NCBI GenBank assembly: GCA_019425655.1
Contig: NQWY01000127.1
Coordinates: 1 to 64,000 of the forward strand
Length of the DNA stretch: 64,000 bases
Direction of reading: 5' to 3'
Source: Rhizophagus prolifer
Taxonomy: Eukaryota > Glomeromycota > Glomeromycetes > Glomerales > Glomeraceae
Below, piece after piece: positions 36,566-45,438 of the stretch (position 1 is the stretch's first letter; every line of letters begins with the position of its first letter). Under the pieces are notes generated by a model. It did no database searches, was not told the origin of the DNA, and was given only the letters and a program-made list of their open reading frames with translations. The position numbers and the translations under genes were made by a program.

Positions 36566-37039
36566 TTAATCATTATGATAAGGTTTTCCCTGCAAAATAG
36601 TTGCTGCCCGATAAATTTGTTCCACGAAAAACAGCCGAATCATCTGATGTGTAAAAGTCATTTTTGACAGAGATACTTTTTCATTAGCACGCTGATAGAT
36701 CTCCTCAGAAAAACCATAAGCTCCGCCAATAAGTATGTTTACCTTTTTTACTGAATTTCCAAGCCAGAAATCAATTTTTCCGGCAAACTCGCGGCTGGTA
36801 AATTGTTTTCCTTTTTCATCCAGCAGAATGACCAGATCAGAAGAGTCTATTTGGTTCTGAAACAGCTTGGCTTCTTCTTTTTTCAGTTGATCAGGATTCA
36901 GGTTTCTGGCGTTTTTCACATCCGGAATTTCCAGAAGTTCAAAGTTCCAGTGTTTTGGAATTCTTGGCAGGTAATAGCTGATAAGAGAAACAATTTCTTT
37001 ATCATCCGTTTTCCCGATGCAGATCAAATTAATACGCAT
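36566..37039 (-). CDS. rlmH: 23S rRNA (pseudouridine1915-N3)-methyltransferase RlmH
   Basis: A 157-residue SPOUT methyltransferase. The SAM-binding trefoil knot is visible in LIGGAYGFSEEIYQRA and TFTHQMIRLFFVEQIYRAATILQGKPYHN, the family signature at the C-terminus. It modifies helix 69 of 23S rRNA. It is divergent from yihY, with only 30 bp between start codons. Confidence 0.96.
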   Translation of the reverse strand: MRINLICIGKTDDKEIVSLISYYLPRIPKHWNFELLEIPDVKNARNLNPDQLKKEEAKLFQNQIDSSDLVILLDEKGKQFTSREFAGKIDFWLGNSVKKVNILIGGAYGFSEEIYQRANEKVSLSKMTFTHQMIRLFFVEQIYRAATILQGKPYHND

Positions 37040-37043
37040 TTAG

Positions 37044-37064
37044 TATATTTGTGAGGCAAAGATA
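37044..37064. promoter_or_regulatory. Interleaved divergent promoters for rlmH and yihY
   Basis: Plus-strand TATATTTG (37044-37051) and minus-strand TATCTTTG (37064-37057) both match TAnnTTTG. The predicted start points fall inside or next to each other's boxes, so the two polymerases would exclude one another. The -33 elements are not clear. Confidence 0.55.
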
Positions 37065-37069
37065 AATGA

Positions 37070-38011
37070 ATGGCAAAAAAAATACGACGTTTTTTCCTCA
37101 AAATCCAAAACTTTTTCGACGGAATTCATATTCCGGTTTTAGGAATTTCTCTGTGGAAAATGTTCGGGATTTATAGCAATGCGATTTTCAAAAATCCATT
37201 AGGACGGCAGGCTGCTAGTATTTCATGGAATTTTTTTCTCAGCCTTTTTCCGATGATTCTGTTTCTCTTGTCGGTTTTGCCTTATATGCCGCATTATGAT
37301 AAACTTCAGTTTTATATTTTCGAAGTTCTTATGCCAAGAATTTTCCCTTCGCATATGCAAAGTGATGTGACAAACTATATCCAGGGTAATATTATTCCTA
37401 ACATGAAGTCGATAAGTAATTTAACAATCTTATTGTCTTTTGTATTTGCTACTAACGGTTGTTTTACGCTGATTAACGGATTCAACAGGAATACAGAATT
37501 ACAGAGAGGCTTTGTGAAAGAATATGCTTTGGCAATGCTTGTAACAATCAGCTTTCTGACATTGGTTTTTCTTTCTATTTTCGGGATCTATTACAGCGAA
37601 GTTGTTCTGAAACTTTTTACACCAACATATGATATCAGCTGGTTTACTAAAAACATGACCAAAATTATCGGTTTCATATCGTTTCCATTGTTTTATTTTA
37701 TTTTGCTGACACTTTTTTACTGGGTGGGCTGTCTCAAAATTACAAGACTAAGAGAAGCTTATCCGGGCGCTGTTCTTACAACGGTTTTATTTGTTCTACT
37801 GACTTACTTTTTCGCTATTTATGTGGCTAATATTGCAAGATACAATGTCCTGTACGGTTCCATTGGTTCCATTATTTTGGTAATGGTTTGGGTCAACGTA
37901 AACGTGTTTCTGGTATTGATGGGTAATGAACTGAACCTGGCGATCAAAAAAGTTAAATTGGAGAAATTGGTTCGTGAAGAAATGAATTCTACAGAAATGG
38001 TTGAATCCTAA
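37070..38011 (+). CDS. YihY/virulence-factor BrkB family membrane protein
   Basis: A 313-residue inner-membrane protein with about six helices. The UPF0761/YihY pattern is clear (AASISWNFFLSLFPMILFLLSVLPY, then REAYPGAVLTTVLF, then YGSIGSIILVMVWVNVNVFLVLMGNELN). Its role is unknown; some homologues were once called ribonuclease BN in error. Its end overlaps the convergent nhaA gene by 4 bp. Confidence 0.9.
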   Translation: MAKKIRRFFLKIQNFFDGIHIPVLGISLWKMFGIYSNAIFKNPLGRQAASISWNFFLSLFPMILFLLSVLPYMPHYDKLQFYIFEVLMPRIFPSHMQSDVTNYIQGNIIPNMKSISNLTILLSFVFATNGCFTLINGFNRNTELQRGFVKEYALAMLVTISFLTLVFLSIFGIYYSEVVLKLFTPTYDISWFTKNMTKIIGFISFPLFYFILLTLFYWVGCLKITRLREAYPGAVLTTVLFVLLTYFFAIYVANIARYNVLYGSIGSIILVMVWVNVNVFLVLMGNELNLAIKKVKLEKLVREEMNSTEMVES

Positions 38012-39162
38012 TTTTTCTTCATTTTTAAAATCAAATAACCGGTAAGCCCGGACAAAACAGACGCAAACAGAATACTGATTTTAGAGAGATTCTGGATTTC
38101 GGTCTCATTTGGGAAAGCTAAAAGCGATACAAAAATCGACATTGTGAAACCGATTCCGGCCAGGAACCCAACGCCGATCATTTCTTTCCAGGCAGATAAA
38201 GCAGGCATTTTTCCCCATTTCAATTTTATAGCTAAAAAGGAAAACAAATTGATGCCTAAAACTTTTCCTGCAAATAATCCGAAGATAATTCCCAAACTCA
38301 ATGGGCTGATAAAATGACTGAATATTCCGGACTGAAAAGTAATATTAGTATTTGCCAAAGCGAATACTGGCATGATTAAAAAGCTGACAGGAATGTGAAG
38401 TTTTTGTTCTAATTTTTCTAATGGCGAAATCTCGGTTGTAGAAACATTGGTGGGAATTGTAAAAGCTAGGATAACGCCCGCAATTGTTGCATGAATTCCG
38501 GAATGATGCATAAAATACCATAGGAATAATCCCGGAATAATGTAAAAGAGGATCTTTGCAATCCCAATTCTATTGAGAATAATTAACAAAGCAGTTATTC
38601 CGCCGCAAAATCCCAAAGAAATCCAATCTATTGAATCCGTATAGAACAATGCAATAACGATAATTGCCCCCAGATCATCAACGATTGCCAGAGCACTCAG
38701 GAAGATTTTCAAAGAATTAGGGACACTCTTTCCAAGCAGAGAAATAATAGCAAGCGAAAACGCGATATCAGTCGCCATTGGAATTGCCCAGCCATTTTTA
38801 TAACAGGTATTATGATTGAATGCAACATAAATCAAAGCCGGAATCAGCATCCCGCCAACAGCTGCGAAAATAGGCAGGCTTGCTTTTCTGATATCAGACA
38901 ATTCGCCTTCGAGTAATTCCCGTTTGATTTCCAGGCCAACCAAAAGGAAGAAAATGGCCATTAGTCCGTCATTGATCCAAACGGAAACCGAATAATCCAA
39001 ATGAAATACTTCTGTTCCTATTTTCGAATCCAGAAGATTTTGAAATGCTTCTGCTGGTGACGTGTTAGCAATAATTAATGATACTATCACACAGACGATC
39101 AATAATACACCGGAACTTTTGCTGCTATGGAAAAATTGCTGAAAATACTTTGATAAAACCAT
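38008..39162 (-). CDS. nhaA: Na+/H+ antiporter NhaA
   Basis: A 384-residue inner-membrane antiporter (2 H+ for 1 Na+). Diagnostic parts are LLVGLEIKREL, NGWAIPMATDIAFSLAIISLLG with the Asp pair region ALAIVDDLGAIIVIALFY, and SGIHATIAGVILAFTIP. The ion-binding DD in IVDDLGA is intact. Its ATG overlaps the stop of the upstream relA/spoT-like gene (TAATG), so translation is probably coupled to it. Confidence 0.95.
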   Translation of the reverse strand: MVLSKYFQQFFHSSKSSGVLLIVCVIVSLIIANTSPAEAFQNLLDSKIGTEVFHLDYSVSVWINDGLMAIFFLLVGLEIKRELLEGELSDIRKASLPIFAAVGGMLIPALIYVAFNHNTCYKNGWAIPMATDIAFSLAIISLLGKSVPNSLKIFLSALAIVDDLGAIIVIALFYTDSIDWISLGFCGGITALLIILNRIGIAKILFYIIPGLFLWYFMHHSGIHATIAGVILAFTIPTNVSTTEISPLEKLEQKLHIPVSFLIMPVFALANTNITFQSGIFSHFISPLSLGIIFGLFAGKVLGINLFSFLAIKLKWGKMPALSAWKEMIGVGFLAGIGFTMSIFVSLLAFPNETEIQNLSKISILFASVLSGLTGYLILKMKKN

Positions 39163-41363
39163 TACATTCTCTTCACTTTAGAAACGCCATTAATTGCCTT
39201 CAGCTGCTTGAATGTTTCCTCAAGCTGACTTCTGTTTTTAACTTCAAGATTGATGTTTCCTGTAAAAATGCCGTCGTTGGAAGCAATGCTCATACTCTTC
39301 ATGTCCATATTCATATTGTTGCTGATAACCGCCGTGATGTCGTTGATCATTCCCATTCTGTCAAGACCTTCGATCTCGATTTTGATTCTGTTTTTGAAAC
39401 TTTCCGCATTGACCCATTTGGCCTGCAGAACACGATAATCATAATTAGCTCTCAGGTTGATGGCGTTGGGGCAGTTGTCATTATGAACTTTGATGCCGTC
39501 AGAAATCGTAATAAATCCGAAAATCTTATCACCAGGAATTACGGTGCAGCATTTAGCAAAACTATAATTCAGTTTTTCTTCATCTTTCCCGAAAACAATC
39601 ATATCCAAATTGGAGTCGACTTTTTCGACATATTCCTCTTTGTTGGATGATTTTCGGAAACGGTTGAAAATATTGCTGAGAATACTTTTTTTGTCAGAAT
39701 ATCTTTTGATATCACCAATATCGAATGTCCCGTTCTGAAATCCTAGAAATAGGTCCTGGGAAGTTTTCAGATTCAGAAATTTTTGCAAACCATTGATTTC
39801 GTCATCATTGAAATTCAATTTGGCGTGGCGCATTTTTCTTTGCAGAATTTCCTTCCCTTCTGCTGTATGCTGATTTTTTTCCGAATTAAGGATATTCTTA
39901 ATTTTAGATTTGGCTTTGGAAGTGACTACAAACTCCAGCCAGTCAGCTTTTGGTTTTTGGTTCTGTGACGAAAGAATATCAATCTGATCACCATTCTGAA
40001 GCACATAACTGATCGGAACCAATTTTCCATTGATTTTCGCACCCAAACATTTCATTCCAAGATCTGTATGCACAGAGAATGCAAAATCCAATGCAGTTGC
40101 GCCGGTTGGTAATATTTTGATTTCACCTTTTGGCGTGAAGACAAAAACTTCTTTGGAGTAGAGATTCAGTTTGATATTATCAAGAAGTTCTGATGTAGAG
40201 AGGTTTTGCTGTTGTTCCAAAACTTCCCGTATCTCTGTAACCCAGTTTTCAAATCGCTGATCGTCACTGTTTTTGCGGTAACCTTCTTTGTATTTATAAT
40301 GGGCAGCAACACCTTTTTCTGCGATGTCATCCATCCTTTCCGACCGAATCTGAACTTCGATCCATTTTTTATCAGGACCCATTACAGTAAGGTGCAAACT
40401 TTCGTAGCCAGTAGATCTCGGTTGAGAAATCCAGTCGCGCATTCGGGAAGGATTACTTTGATAAAGGTCGGTGACGATAGAATAGATCTTCCAGGCAAGG
40501 AATTTCTCATTTCTCGGATCAGATTTATAAATGATTCTGATGGCGTAATTATCAAAAACTTCCTCAAAGGTCACATTCTGTTTCTGCATTTTACGATAAA
40601 TGGAACTGATGGCTTTCGCACGGCCTTTTATGGTAAAATTGAGTCCTTCTTCTTTCAGTTGTTCAGAAACTTCTTTGGTAAATTCCTCAACATATTTTTC
40701 GCGGCCTTCTTTGGCGATTTCCAATTTACCAACAATCTCGTTATAGATATCAGGATTGTTATATTTCAATGAGAGATCTTCCAGCTCAGATTTGATATTA
40801 TAAAGTCCAAATCTGTGAGCCAAAGGAGCATAGATGTAAGCGGTTTCTGCAGCAATTTTTTTCTGCTTCACAGGATGCATACTTTCCAGCGTTCTCATGT
40901 TATGCAGGCGGTCTGCGATCTTGATGAGAATCACCCGGAAATCTTCAGAAAGTGTCAGCAATAATTTTCTGTAATTTTCAGACTGAACCGATATGTTCTG
41001 CTGGTTCATCACAGAGATTTTTGTCAAACCGTTAACGATATCCGCAATATTTTTCCCAAAGATTTTTTTAAGATCTTCATACGTGTATTCGGAATCTTCT
41101 ATCACGTCGTGGAGTAGTGCGCAGGCAATGCTGGTTGCACCTAAACCAATCTCGTTGGCCACAATTTTTGCAACCTCTATCGGATGGTAGATGTATGGTT
41201 CTCCAGTTTTTCTGCGCTGATCTTTGTGAGCATCCAGAGCAATATCAAAAGCCTTTCTGATAAGCTTGTTCTGCTCTTCATCCAAAGTACGGTATGTGTT
41301 GGAAATAAGGTCTTTATATCTCGCAAGGATTTCCTTGTTTTCTTTCTCTAAATCGTAAATCAT
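39162..41363 (-). CDS. relA: RelA/SpoT bifunctional (p)ppGpp synthetase/hydrolase
   Basis: A 733-residue stringent-response enzyme. The HD hydrolase domain has ALLHDVIEDSEYTYEDL, the synthetase domain has QPRSTGYESLHLTVMGP, TGS has LPTGATALDFAFSVHTDLG, and an ACT domain ends the protein. The intact HD and synthetase motifs indicate a Rel-type bifunctional enzyme. The start is ATG 41363 (MIYDLEKENKEILARYKDL); the 17 hydrophobic residues upstream in frame are not part of the family. It is followed by nhaA without a gap. Confidence 0.95.
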   Translation of the reverse strand: MIYDLEKENKEILARYKDLISNTYRTLDEEQNKLIRKAFDIALDAHKDQRRKTGEPYIYHPIEVAKIVANEIGLGATSIACALLHDVIEDSEYTYEDLKKIFGKNIADIVNGLTKISVMNQQNISVQSENYRKLLLTLSEDFRVILIKIADRLHNMRTLESMHPVKQKKIAAETAYIYAPLAHRFGLYNIKSELEDLSLKYNNPDIYNEIVGKLEIAKEGREKYVEEFTKEVSEQLKEEGLNFTIKGRAKAISSIYRKMQKQNVTFEEVFDNYAIRIIYKSDPRNEKFLAWKIYSIVTDLYQSNPSRMRDWISQPRSTGYESLHLTVMGPDKKWIEVQIRSERMDDIAEKGVAAHYKYKEGYRKNSDDQRFENWVTEIREVLEQQQNLSTSELLDNIKLNLYSKEVFVFTPKGEIKILPTGATALDFAFSVHTDLGMKCLGAKINGKLVPISYVLQNGDQIDILSSQNQKPKADWLEFVVTSKAKSKIKNILNSEKNQHTAEGKEILQRKMRHAKLNFNDDEINGLQKFLNLKTSQDLFLGFQNGTFDIGDIKRYSDKKSILSNIFNRFRKSSNKEEYVEKVDSNLDMIVFGKDEEKLNYSFAKCCTVIPGDKIFGFITISDGIKVHNDNCPNAINLRANYDYRVLQAKWVNAESFKNRIKIEIEGLDRMGMINDITAVISNNMNMDMKSMSIASNDGIFTGNINLEVKNRSQLEETFKQLKAINGVSKVKRM

Positions 41364-41451
41364 ATAAAATGTAAACTCACAAACGAATATAAGAAATTTA
41401 ATACAGATTATCAAGCTATCTTTGTGCCATATTTTTCTAATAAGCTGATTT

Positions 41452-41898
41452 TTGAAAATGGAAAATTACTGGCTTTTATTCCGGAAAGTTTACAGGATTT
41501 TGATTCCGATTTACACTCTTTTTTTGCTTTATCTGATGTTTTTCGGATTTGGCAGAAGCCAGTATGATATTAATATTGTAAGGATGATTCCTATGTTTTC
41601 AACAGCTGGTTTTGTTGAGCAGACGATTCTTTGGAAAACAATTATCATTAATATCCTCGGTAATATCCTGATATTTGTTCCGTTTGGGTTTTTAGGAATT
41701 ATATTTCCGAAACTTAATGATTTCAAAAACCTGATTATTCATTTTCTTTCAGCAATTACCATTGTGGAAAGCCTTCAGTATTTCACAAGACTGGGCGTTT
41801 TCGATATTGATGATATTATTCTGAATACAATTGGTATGGCAACAGGATTCTGGATATATCAATGGTTGAACAGAAGGTTTATTGGTAGGGATTCTTAG
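41452..41898 (+). CDS. VanZ-family membrane protein
   Basis: A 148-residue protein with four predicted helices and the VanZ pattern IINILGNILIFVPFGFLGIIFP, then ITIVESLQYFTRLGVFDIDDIILNTIGMATGFWIY. VanZ-type proteins have been tied to teicoplanin resistance, but most have unknown function. Its 3' end overlaps a convergent acetyltransferase gene by 20 bp. Confidence 0.9.
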   Translation: MKMENYWLLFRKVYRILIPIYTLFLLYLMFFGFGRSQYDINIVRMIPMFSTAGFVEQTILWKTIIINILGNILIFVPFGFLGIIFPKLNDFKNLIIHFLSAITIVESLQYFTRLGVFDIDDIILNTIGMATGFWIYQWLNRRFIGRDS

Positions 41899-42310
41899 TA
41901 TGAACTTCCATCCATCTTGCCGGATCTTTGATATTATTCCAACCAAATTTTTTATAAAGTTCGTGCGCATCAGCAGTTAAAAGAATCCACCTTCTCAAAC
42001 CTTGTAATTCCGGATGATTCATAATGTTTTCCATTAACAATTTTGATAAGCCAAGTCCACGATAGTCATTCAAAATAAAAACATCGCCCAAATAAGCAAT
42101 TGTCGTAAAATCTGTAATTACTTTTGCAAATCCAACCAGCTTGTCTTTGTAAAACACACCGAAACAGAAAGCATTGGCAACCGATTTTTCGACAATATCT
42201 CTCGGAATTCCTTTTGCCCAATAGGATTCTTCTGACAGATATTGATGAATTATATCAATATCCATTTTGGATTTGTCGGTAGAGATATAAAAGTCTTGTT
42301 GGTTATACAT
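41879..42310 (-). CDS. GNAT-family N-acetyltransferase
   Basis: A 143-residue acetyltransferase. The acetyl-CoA loop is in VFILNDYRGLGLSKLLMENIM and the C-terminal part is WILLTADAHELYKKFGW. The acceptor cannot be predicted. It lies two bases after proC on the same strand and overlaps the convergent VanZ gene. Confidence 0.88.
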   Translation of the reverse strand: MYNQQDFYISTDKSKMDIDIIHQYLSEESYWAKGIPRDIVEKSVANAFCFGVFYKDKLVGFAKVITDFTTIAYLGDVFILNDYRGLGLSKLLMENIMNHPELQGLRRWILLTADAHELYKKFGWNNIKDPARWMEVHTKNPYQ

Positions 42311-42312
42311 TG

Positions 42313-43116
42313 TTATGAATTTAATTCTTTGGCTCTGTTTTCTGCGGCTAAAATTCCGTTTTTGAGAATAGATTTCAATTGATTTTCTTCGAAAGTTTTA
42401 AGGGCGGCTTCTGTTGTTCCGCCTTTTGAAGCGACATCTTTTATGAGTTCTTCCAAAGATTTATCAGAATTATTAATAAGATGATAAGCGCCCAGCATTG
42501 TCTGCTTGACGAATAATTTCGAAAGGTTTTCATCGATTCCCATTTCTGTTCCGGCTTTTATCATTGCATCGATGATGTAATAGAAATAAGCTGGTCCGCT
42601 TCCGGAAAGAGCTGTTACGCCATTCAGAAGACTTTCGTCTTCCAGATAAACAGAACGTCCTGTGGAGTTTAATAATCGTTCAATGTTCATCAATTCGGAG
42701 AAAGAAATTCCTTCTGCAGCAGTATAACCTGTGATTCCCATTCCGAGAAGAGTGGGCGAATTGGGCATTGCTCTTACGACGGATTGATGGTTGAGCAGTT
42801 TCTGGATTTTTTCAATCGAGATCCCTGCCATTATTGATAAAACCATTGATTTTTCGGGTATATTGAAAGATAAATTTTCTGCGACATAACTAAAATCCTG
42901 AGGTTTCACAGCAATAATAATCAAGTCTGCTTCTAGATTTTCAACTTCATCAAAAGACGAAATTTCAGAATCCGGAAAAATCGATTTTATTTTCTCCTTT
43001 TTATTTTGATTTCTTGTGATGAGATGCAGGTTTTGTGGTTTTATCAGTTCATATTTCAAAAATGATCTGGAAAATGATAAACCCATATTTCCTGCTCCTA
43101 AAACTGCAATTTTCAT
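42313..43116 (-). CDS. proC: Pyrroline-5-carboxylate reductase
   Basis: A 267-residue proline biosynthesis enzyme that reduces P5C to proline with NAD(P)H. The N-terminal Rossmann motif is AVLGAGNMGLSFSRSFL, followed by RAMPNSPTLLGMGITGY. The C-terminal dimerisation domain contains LNGVTALSGSGPAYFYYIIDAMIKAGTEMG and ASKGGTTEAALKTFEEN, the ProC signature. It is probably in an operon with the GNAT gene downstream. Confidence 0.94.
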   Translation of the reverse strand: MKIAVLGAGNMGLSFSRSFLKYELIKPQNLHLITRNQNKKEKIKSIFPDSEISSFDEVENLEADLIIIAVKPQDFSYVAENLSFNIPEKSMVLSIMAGISIEKIQKLLNHQSVVRAMPNSPTLLGMGITGYTAAEGISFSELMNIERLLNSTGRSVYLEDESLLNGVTALSGSGPAYFYYIIDAMIKAGTEMGIDENLSKLFVKQTMLGAYHLINNSDKSLEELIKDVASKGGTTEAALKTFEENQLKSILKNGILAAENRAKELNS

Positions 43117-43139
43117 TGGTGTTTTTTAGGTTTTAAATT

Positions 43140-43841
43140 TTAACAATTCTCGTCGATTTCGCATGAATCGCCTTCGTTGATGATATTGATTTTTGAATTA
43201 TTTTCAGAAAACTCTGTCCAGCTTTTTTCCAGGACTTCCGAAAACAAATCCGTTGGTTGTGCTCCGGAAACGCCATATTTTTCATTGAAAACAAAAAACG
43301 GAACACCTCTTATTCCCATAGAATTGGCTGCGGAAATATCTTGATTAACCAGGTTTGCTAAATGGGGAGATTCAACAGCTTTTTGGATTTCATCTTCAGT
43401 GAAACCCAGTTTTTCTCCGATTTCACAAAGAACAGCAACATCGTCAATATCTTTTCCTGAAATGAAATAAGCTTCGAAAAGCAATTCTTCCATTTCATTT
43501 GCTTTTCCTTTTTCTTTGGCAAATTGAACCAGCATTTGACTTTTGAAAGAGTTGGAAACTTTCACTTCATCAAAATTAAAATCAATGCCGGCATTTTTTC
43601 CTGTTTGGATCAGATTCTCGTGCATCTGCATTATTTGAGGCATCGGAAAACCTTTGATTTCGGAAAGATATTCGTAATGATTTTTGGACAGATCCGTTTT
43701 CATATTCGGATCCAGTTGAAACGAATGCCAATTGACTTCAACCTGATCATTCTGAACAAACTTCCGAAGGGCTTTTTCAAAATTCTTTTTTCCAATAAAA
43801 CAAAACGGACAACGCGTATCGCTCCAGATATCTACTTTCAT
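43140..43841 (-). CDS. DsbA-family (FrnE-like) oxidoreductase
   Basis: A 233-residue cytoplasmic thioredoxin-fold protein with no signal peptide. The redox motif CPFC is in DTRCPFCFIGKKNFEKAL, and the cis-Pro region is GIRGVPFFVFNEKYGVSGAQ. This is the FrnE/polyketide-isomerase-like branch. It has an extra C-terminal pair of Cys (GDSCEIDENC) that may form a second disulfide. Confidence 0.9.
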   Translation of the reverse strand: MKVDIWSDTRCPFCFIGKKNFEKALRKFVQNDQVEVNWHSFQLDPNMKTDLSKNHYEYLSEIKGFPMPQIMQMHENLIQTGKNAGIDFNFDEVKVSNSFKSQMLVQFAKEKGKANEMEELLFEAYFISGKDIDDVAVLCEIGEKLGFTEDEIQKAVESPHLANLVNQDISAANSMGIRGVPFFVFNEKYGVSGAQPTDLFSEVLEKSWTEFSENNSKINIINEGDSCEIDENC

Positions 43842-43905
43842 TTTTTCTTATTTTAAATATTTTCAGAATCATAAATACCATCAACTATTAACCAGAAACC
43901 TTCAA

Positions 43906-44880
43906 CTAAATAATATTGACTTCCCGTTCCAATTCAATTCCAAATTTCTCTTTTACTGAATCAATAATCATCGTGGAAAAATCAAAAATCTCTTGTCCGG
44001 TTGCATTTCCCGTTGCATTGATGATAACCAAAGCCTGTAGTCGGTTGGAAGCTACATTTCCGATTTGTTTGCCTTTCCAACCGGCTTGTTCTATTAGCCA
44101 GCCTGCAGGGACTTTCACAAAATCACCATTTGGATAGCCAGGGATATTTTCGAATTTTTGTTTTAAATTTTCGAATTGTGAAGAAGAAATTGTTGGGTTT
44201 TTAAAGAAACTTCCTGCATTTCCAATTACTTTTGGATCAGGTAATTTGCTTTGTCTGATATTAATTACAGCTTTGGAAACATCCTGAATCGTTGGGTTAC
44301 TGATTCCCATTTTTGCAAGTTCCGACTGGATTGCACCATATTCCACATCAATTTTGTGGTCTTTTCTGTTCAAGCGGAAAGTTACTTCCAAAATGACGTA
44401 TTTCCCTTTTCCTTCCTGTTTGAAAATCGAATCTCTATAACCAAATTGACATTGTCCAGAGTTTAAGGAAACATCTTTGATTTCGGTTCCGTAAGCGCCG
44501 ATATTCTGCATCGGCGATGTTCCCACATTTCCTGGAATCAACGAAAGATTTTCCAGCCCACCATAATTCTTATCTAAACAATACATCACGAACTGATGCC
44601 AGTTTTCCCCAGCTTTTGCAGTCACCAAAACCTGATTGTCATCAATGATTTTTTCAGTAATGCCTTTCAGATTAAGCCTAATCACTAATCCGTCAAAGTC
44701 CTTTGTGAGAAGAATGTTGCTTCCACCGCCCAGGAAAAGGATTGGGAGAGTTTGTGTGTTTGAGAATTGGAGACTTTCTAATAGTTCTTCGGCAGAATTA
44801 ACTTCTGAAAAATATTGGGCTGAAACCTCAACTCCGAATGTGTTGTATGGTTTTAAAGAAACGTTTTCTTGGATTAACAT
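43906..44880 (-). CDS. murB: UDP-N-acetylmuramate dehydrogenase
   Basis: A 324-residue FAD enzyme for peptidoglycan precursor synthesis. FAD-binding parts are NTFGVEVSAQYF, LFLGGGSNILLTKDFDGLVI and GLENLSLIPGNVGTSPMQNIGAYG. The active-site Ser region is IGNAGSFFKNP. The length and lack of insertion match the E. coli (type I) group. It starts at ATG 44880, which shares its last base with the stop of a lipoprotein gene upstream. Confidence 0.95.
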   Translation of the reverse strand: MLIQENVSLKPYNTFGVEVSAQYFSEVNSAEELLESLQFSNTQTLPILFLGGGSNILLTKDFDGLVIRLNLKGITEKIIDDNQVLVTAKAGENWHQFVMYCLDKNYGGLENLSLIPGNVGTSPMQNIGAYGTEIKDVSLNSGQCQFGYRDSIFKQEGKGKYVILEVTFRLNRKDHKIDVEYGAIQSELAKMGISNPTIQDVSKAVINIRQSKLPDPKVIGNAGSFFKNPTISSSQFENLKQKFENIPGYPNGDFVKVPAGWLIEQAGWKGKQIGNVASNRLQALVIINATGNATGQEIFDFSTMIIDSVKEKFGIELEREVNII

Positions 44881-45323
44881 TAATATTTTTTAAGAAGATT
44901 TTCGAGATTATTTTTAAGGGTTTCGATTTGTTTATAACCTTCGGAACCTTCCGGGACGTTGATTAATTCATACTCTTTATCAGTTGTTGTGATTCGGAAA
45001 ATGTTATCCGGACCATCATAATGGCCGCGTGCTTTTCCGCTTTTGGTTTTTTCCAAAAGAGAAATGTTGATGTCTGCAACGATTTTGTCCCAATCTTTTT
45101 GATTGATTTTCTTTTTGAAGACAGGGTAATCTTCAAATCTTCCACCGGTTTTATTCGATTCCAGGGAATCTTTGGTTGCATTGATGAAAGAGCGGCCGCC
45201 TCTTCCGGCTGTGTGCGTGTACGAAACTGATGTTATATTTGTTTTCTGTGCAGAAGTTTTGCAATTGATCAGAAGCATTGCAAGGACAGAAAGTATAAAC
45301 CCGATTTTTAATATTTTCATCAT
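44880..45323 (-). CDS. Predicted lipoprotein of unknown function
   Basis: A 147-residue protein with a lipobox (LSVLAMLLINCKTS). The mature part has one visible conserved-looking segment, SVSYTHTAGRGGRSFINATKDSLESN, and ends in a helical EGYKQIETLKNNLENLLKKY. I cannot assign a family. It shares one base with murB and may be in the same transcript. Confidence 0.7.
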   Translation of the reverse strand: MMKILKIGFILSVLAMLLINCKTSAQKTNITSVSYTHTAGRGGRSFINATKDSLESNKTGGRFEDYPVFKKKINQKDWDKIVADINISLLEKTKSGKARGHYDGPDNIFRITTTDKEYELINVPEGSEGYKQIETLKNNLENLLKKY

Positions 45324-45360
45324 GATTAATTTTAAGATTGATGTAAATTTAATGATAAAA

Positions 45361-45412
45361 CCACATAGAAATTTTAATTTTAAGAGATTTTAAAACTATT
45401 TTTTCTATGTGG
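45361..45412 (-). terminator. Hairpin after the aminotransferase gene
   Basis: CCACATAGAA pairs with TTCTATGTGG around a 32-nt AT-rich loop. It lies 27-79 nt past the aminotransferase stop and can also serve as an upstream barrier for the lipoprotein gene. Confidence 0.55.
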
Positions 45413-45438
45413 CTTTGACGAAGAATTTGGAATTGAAA

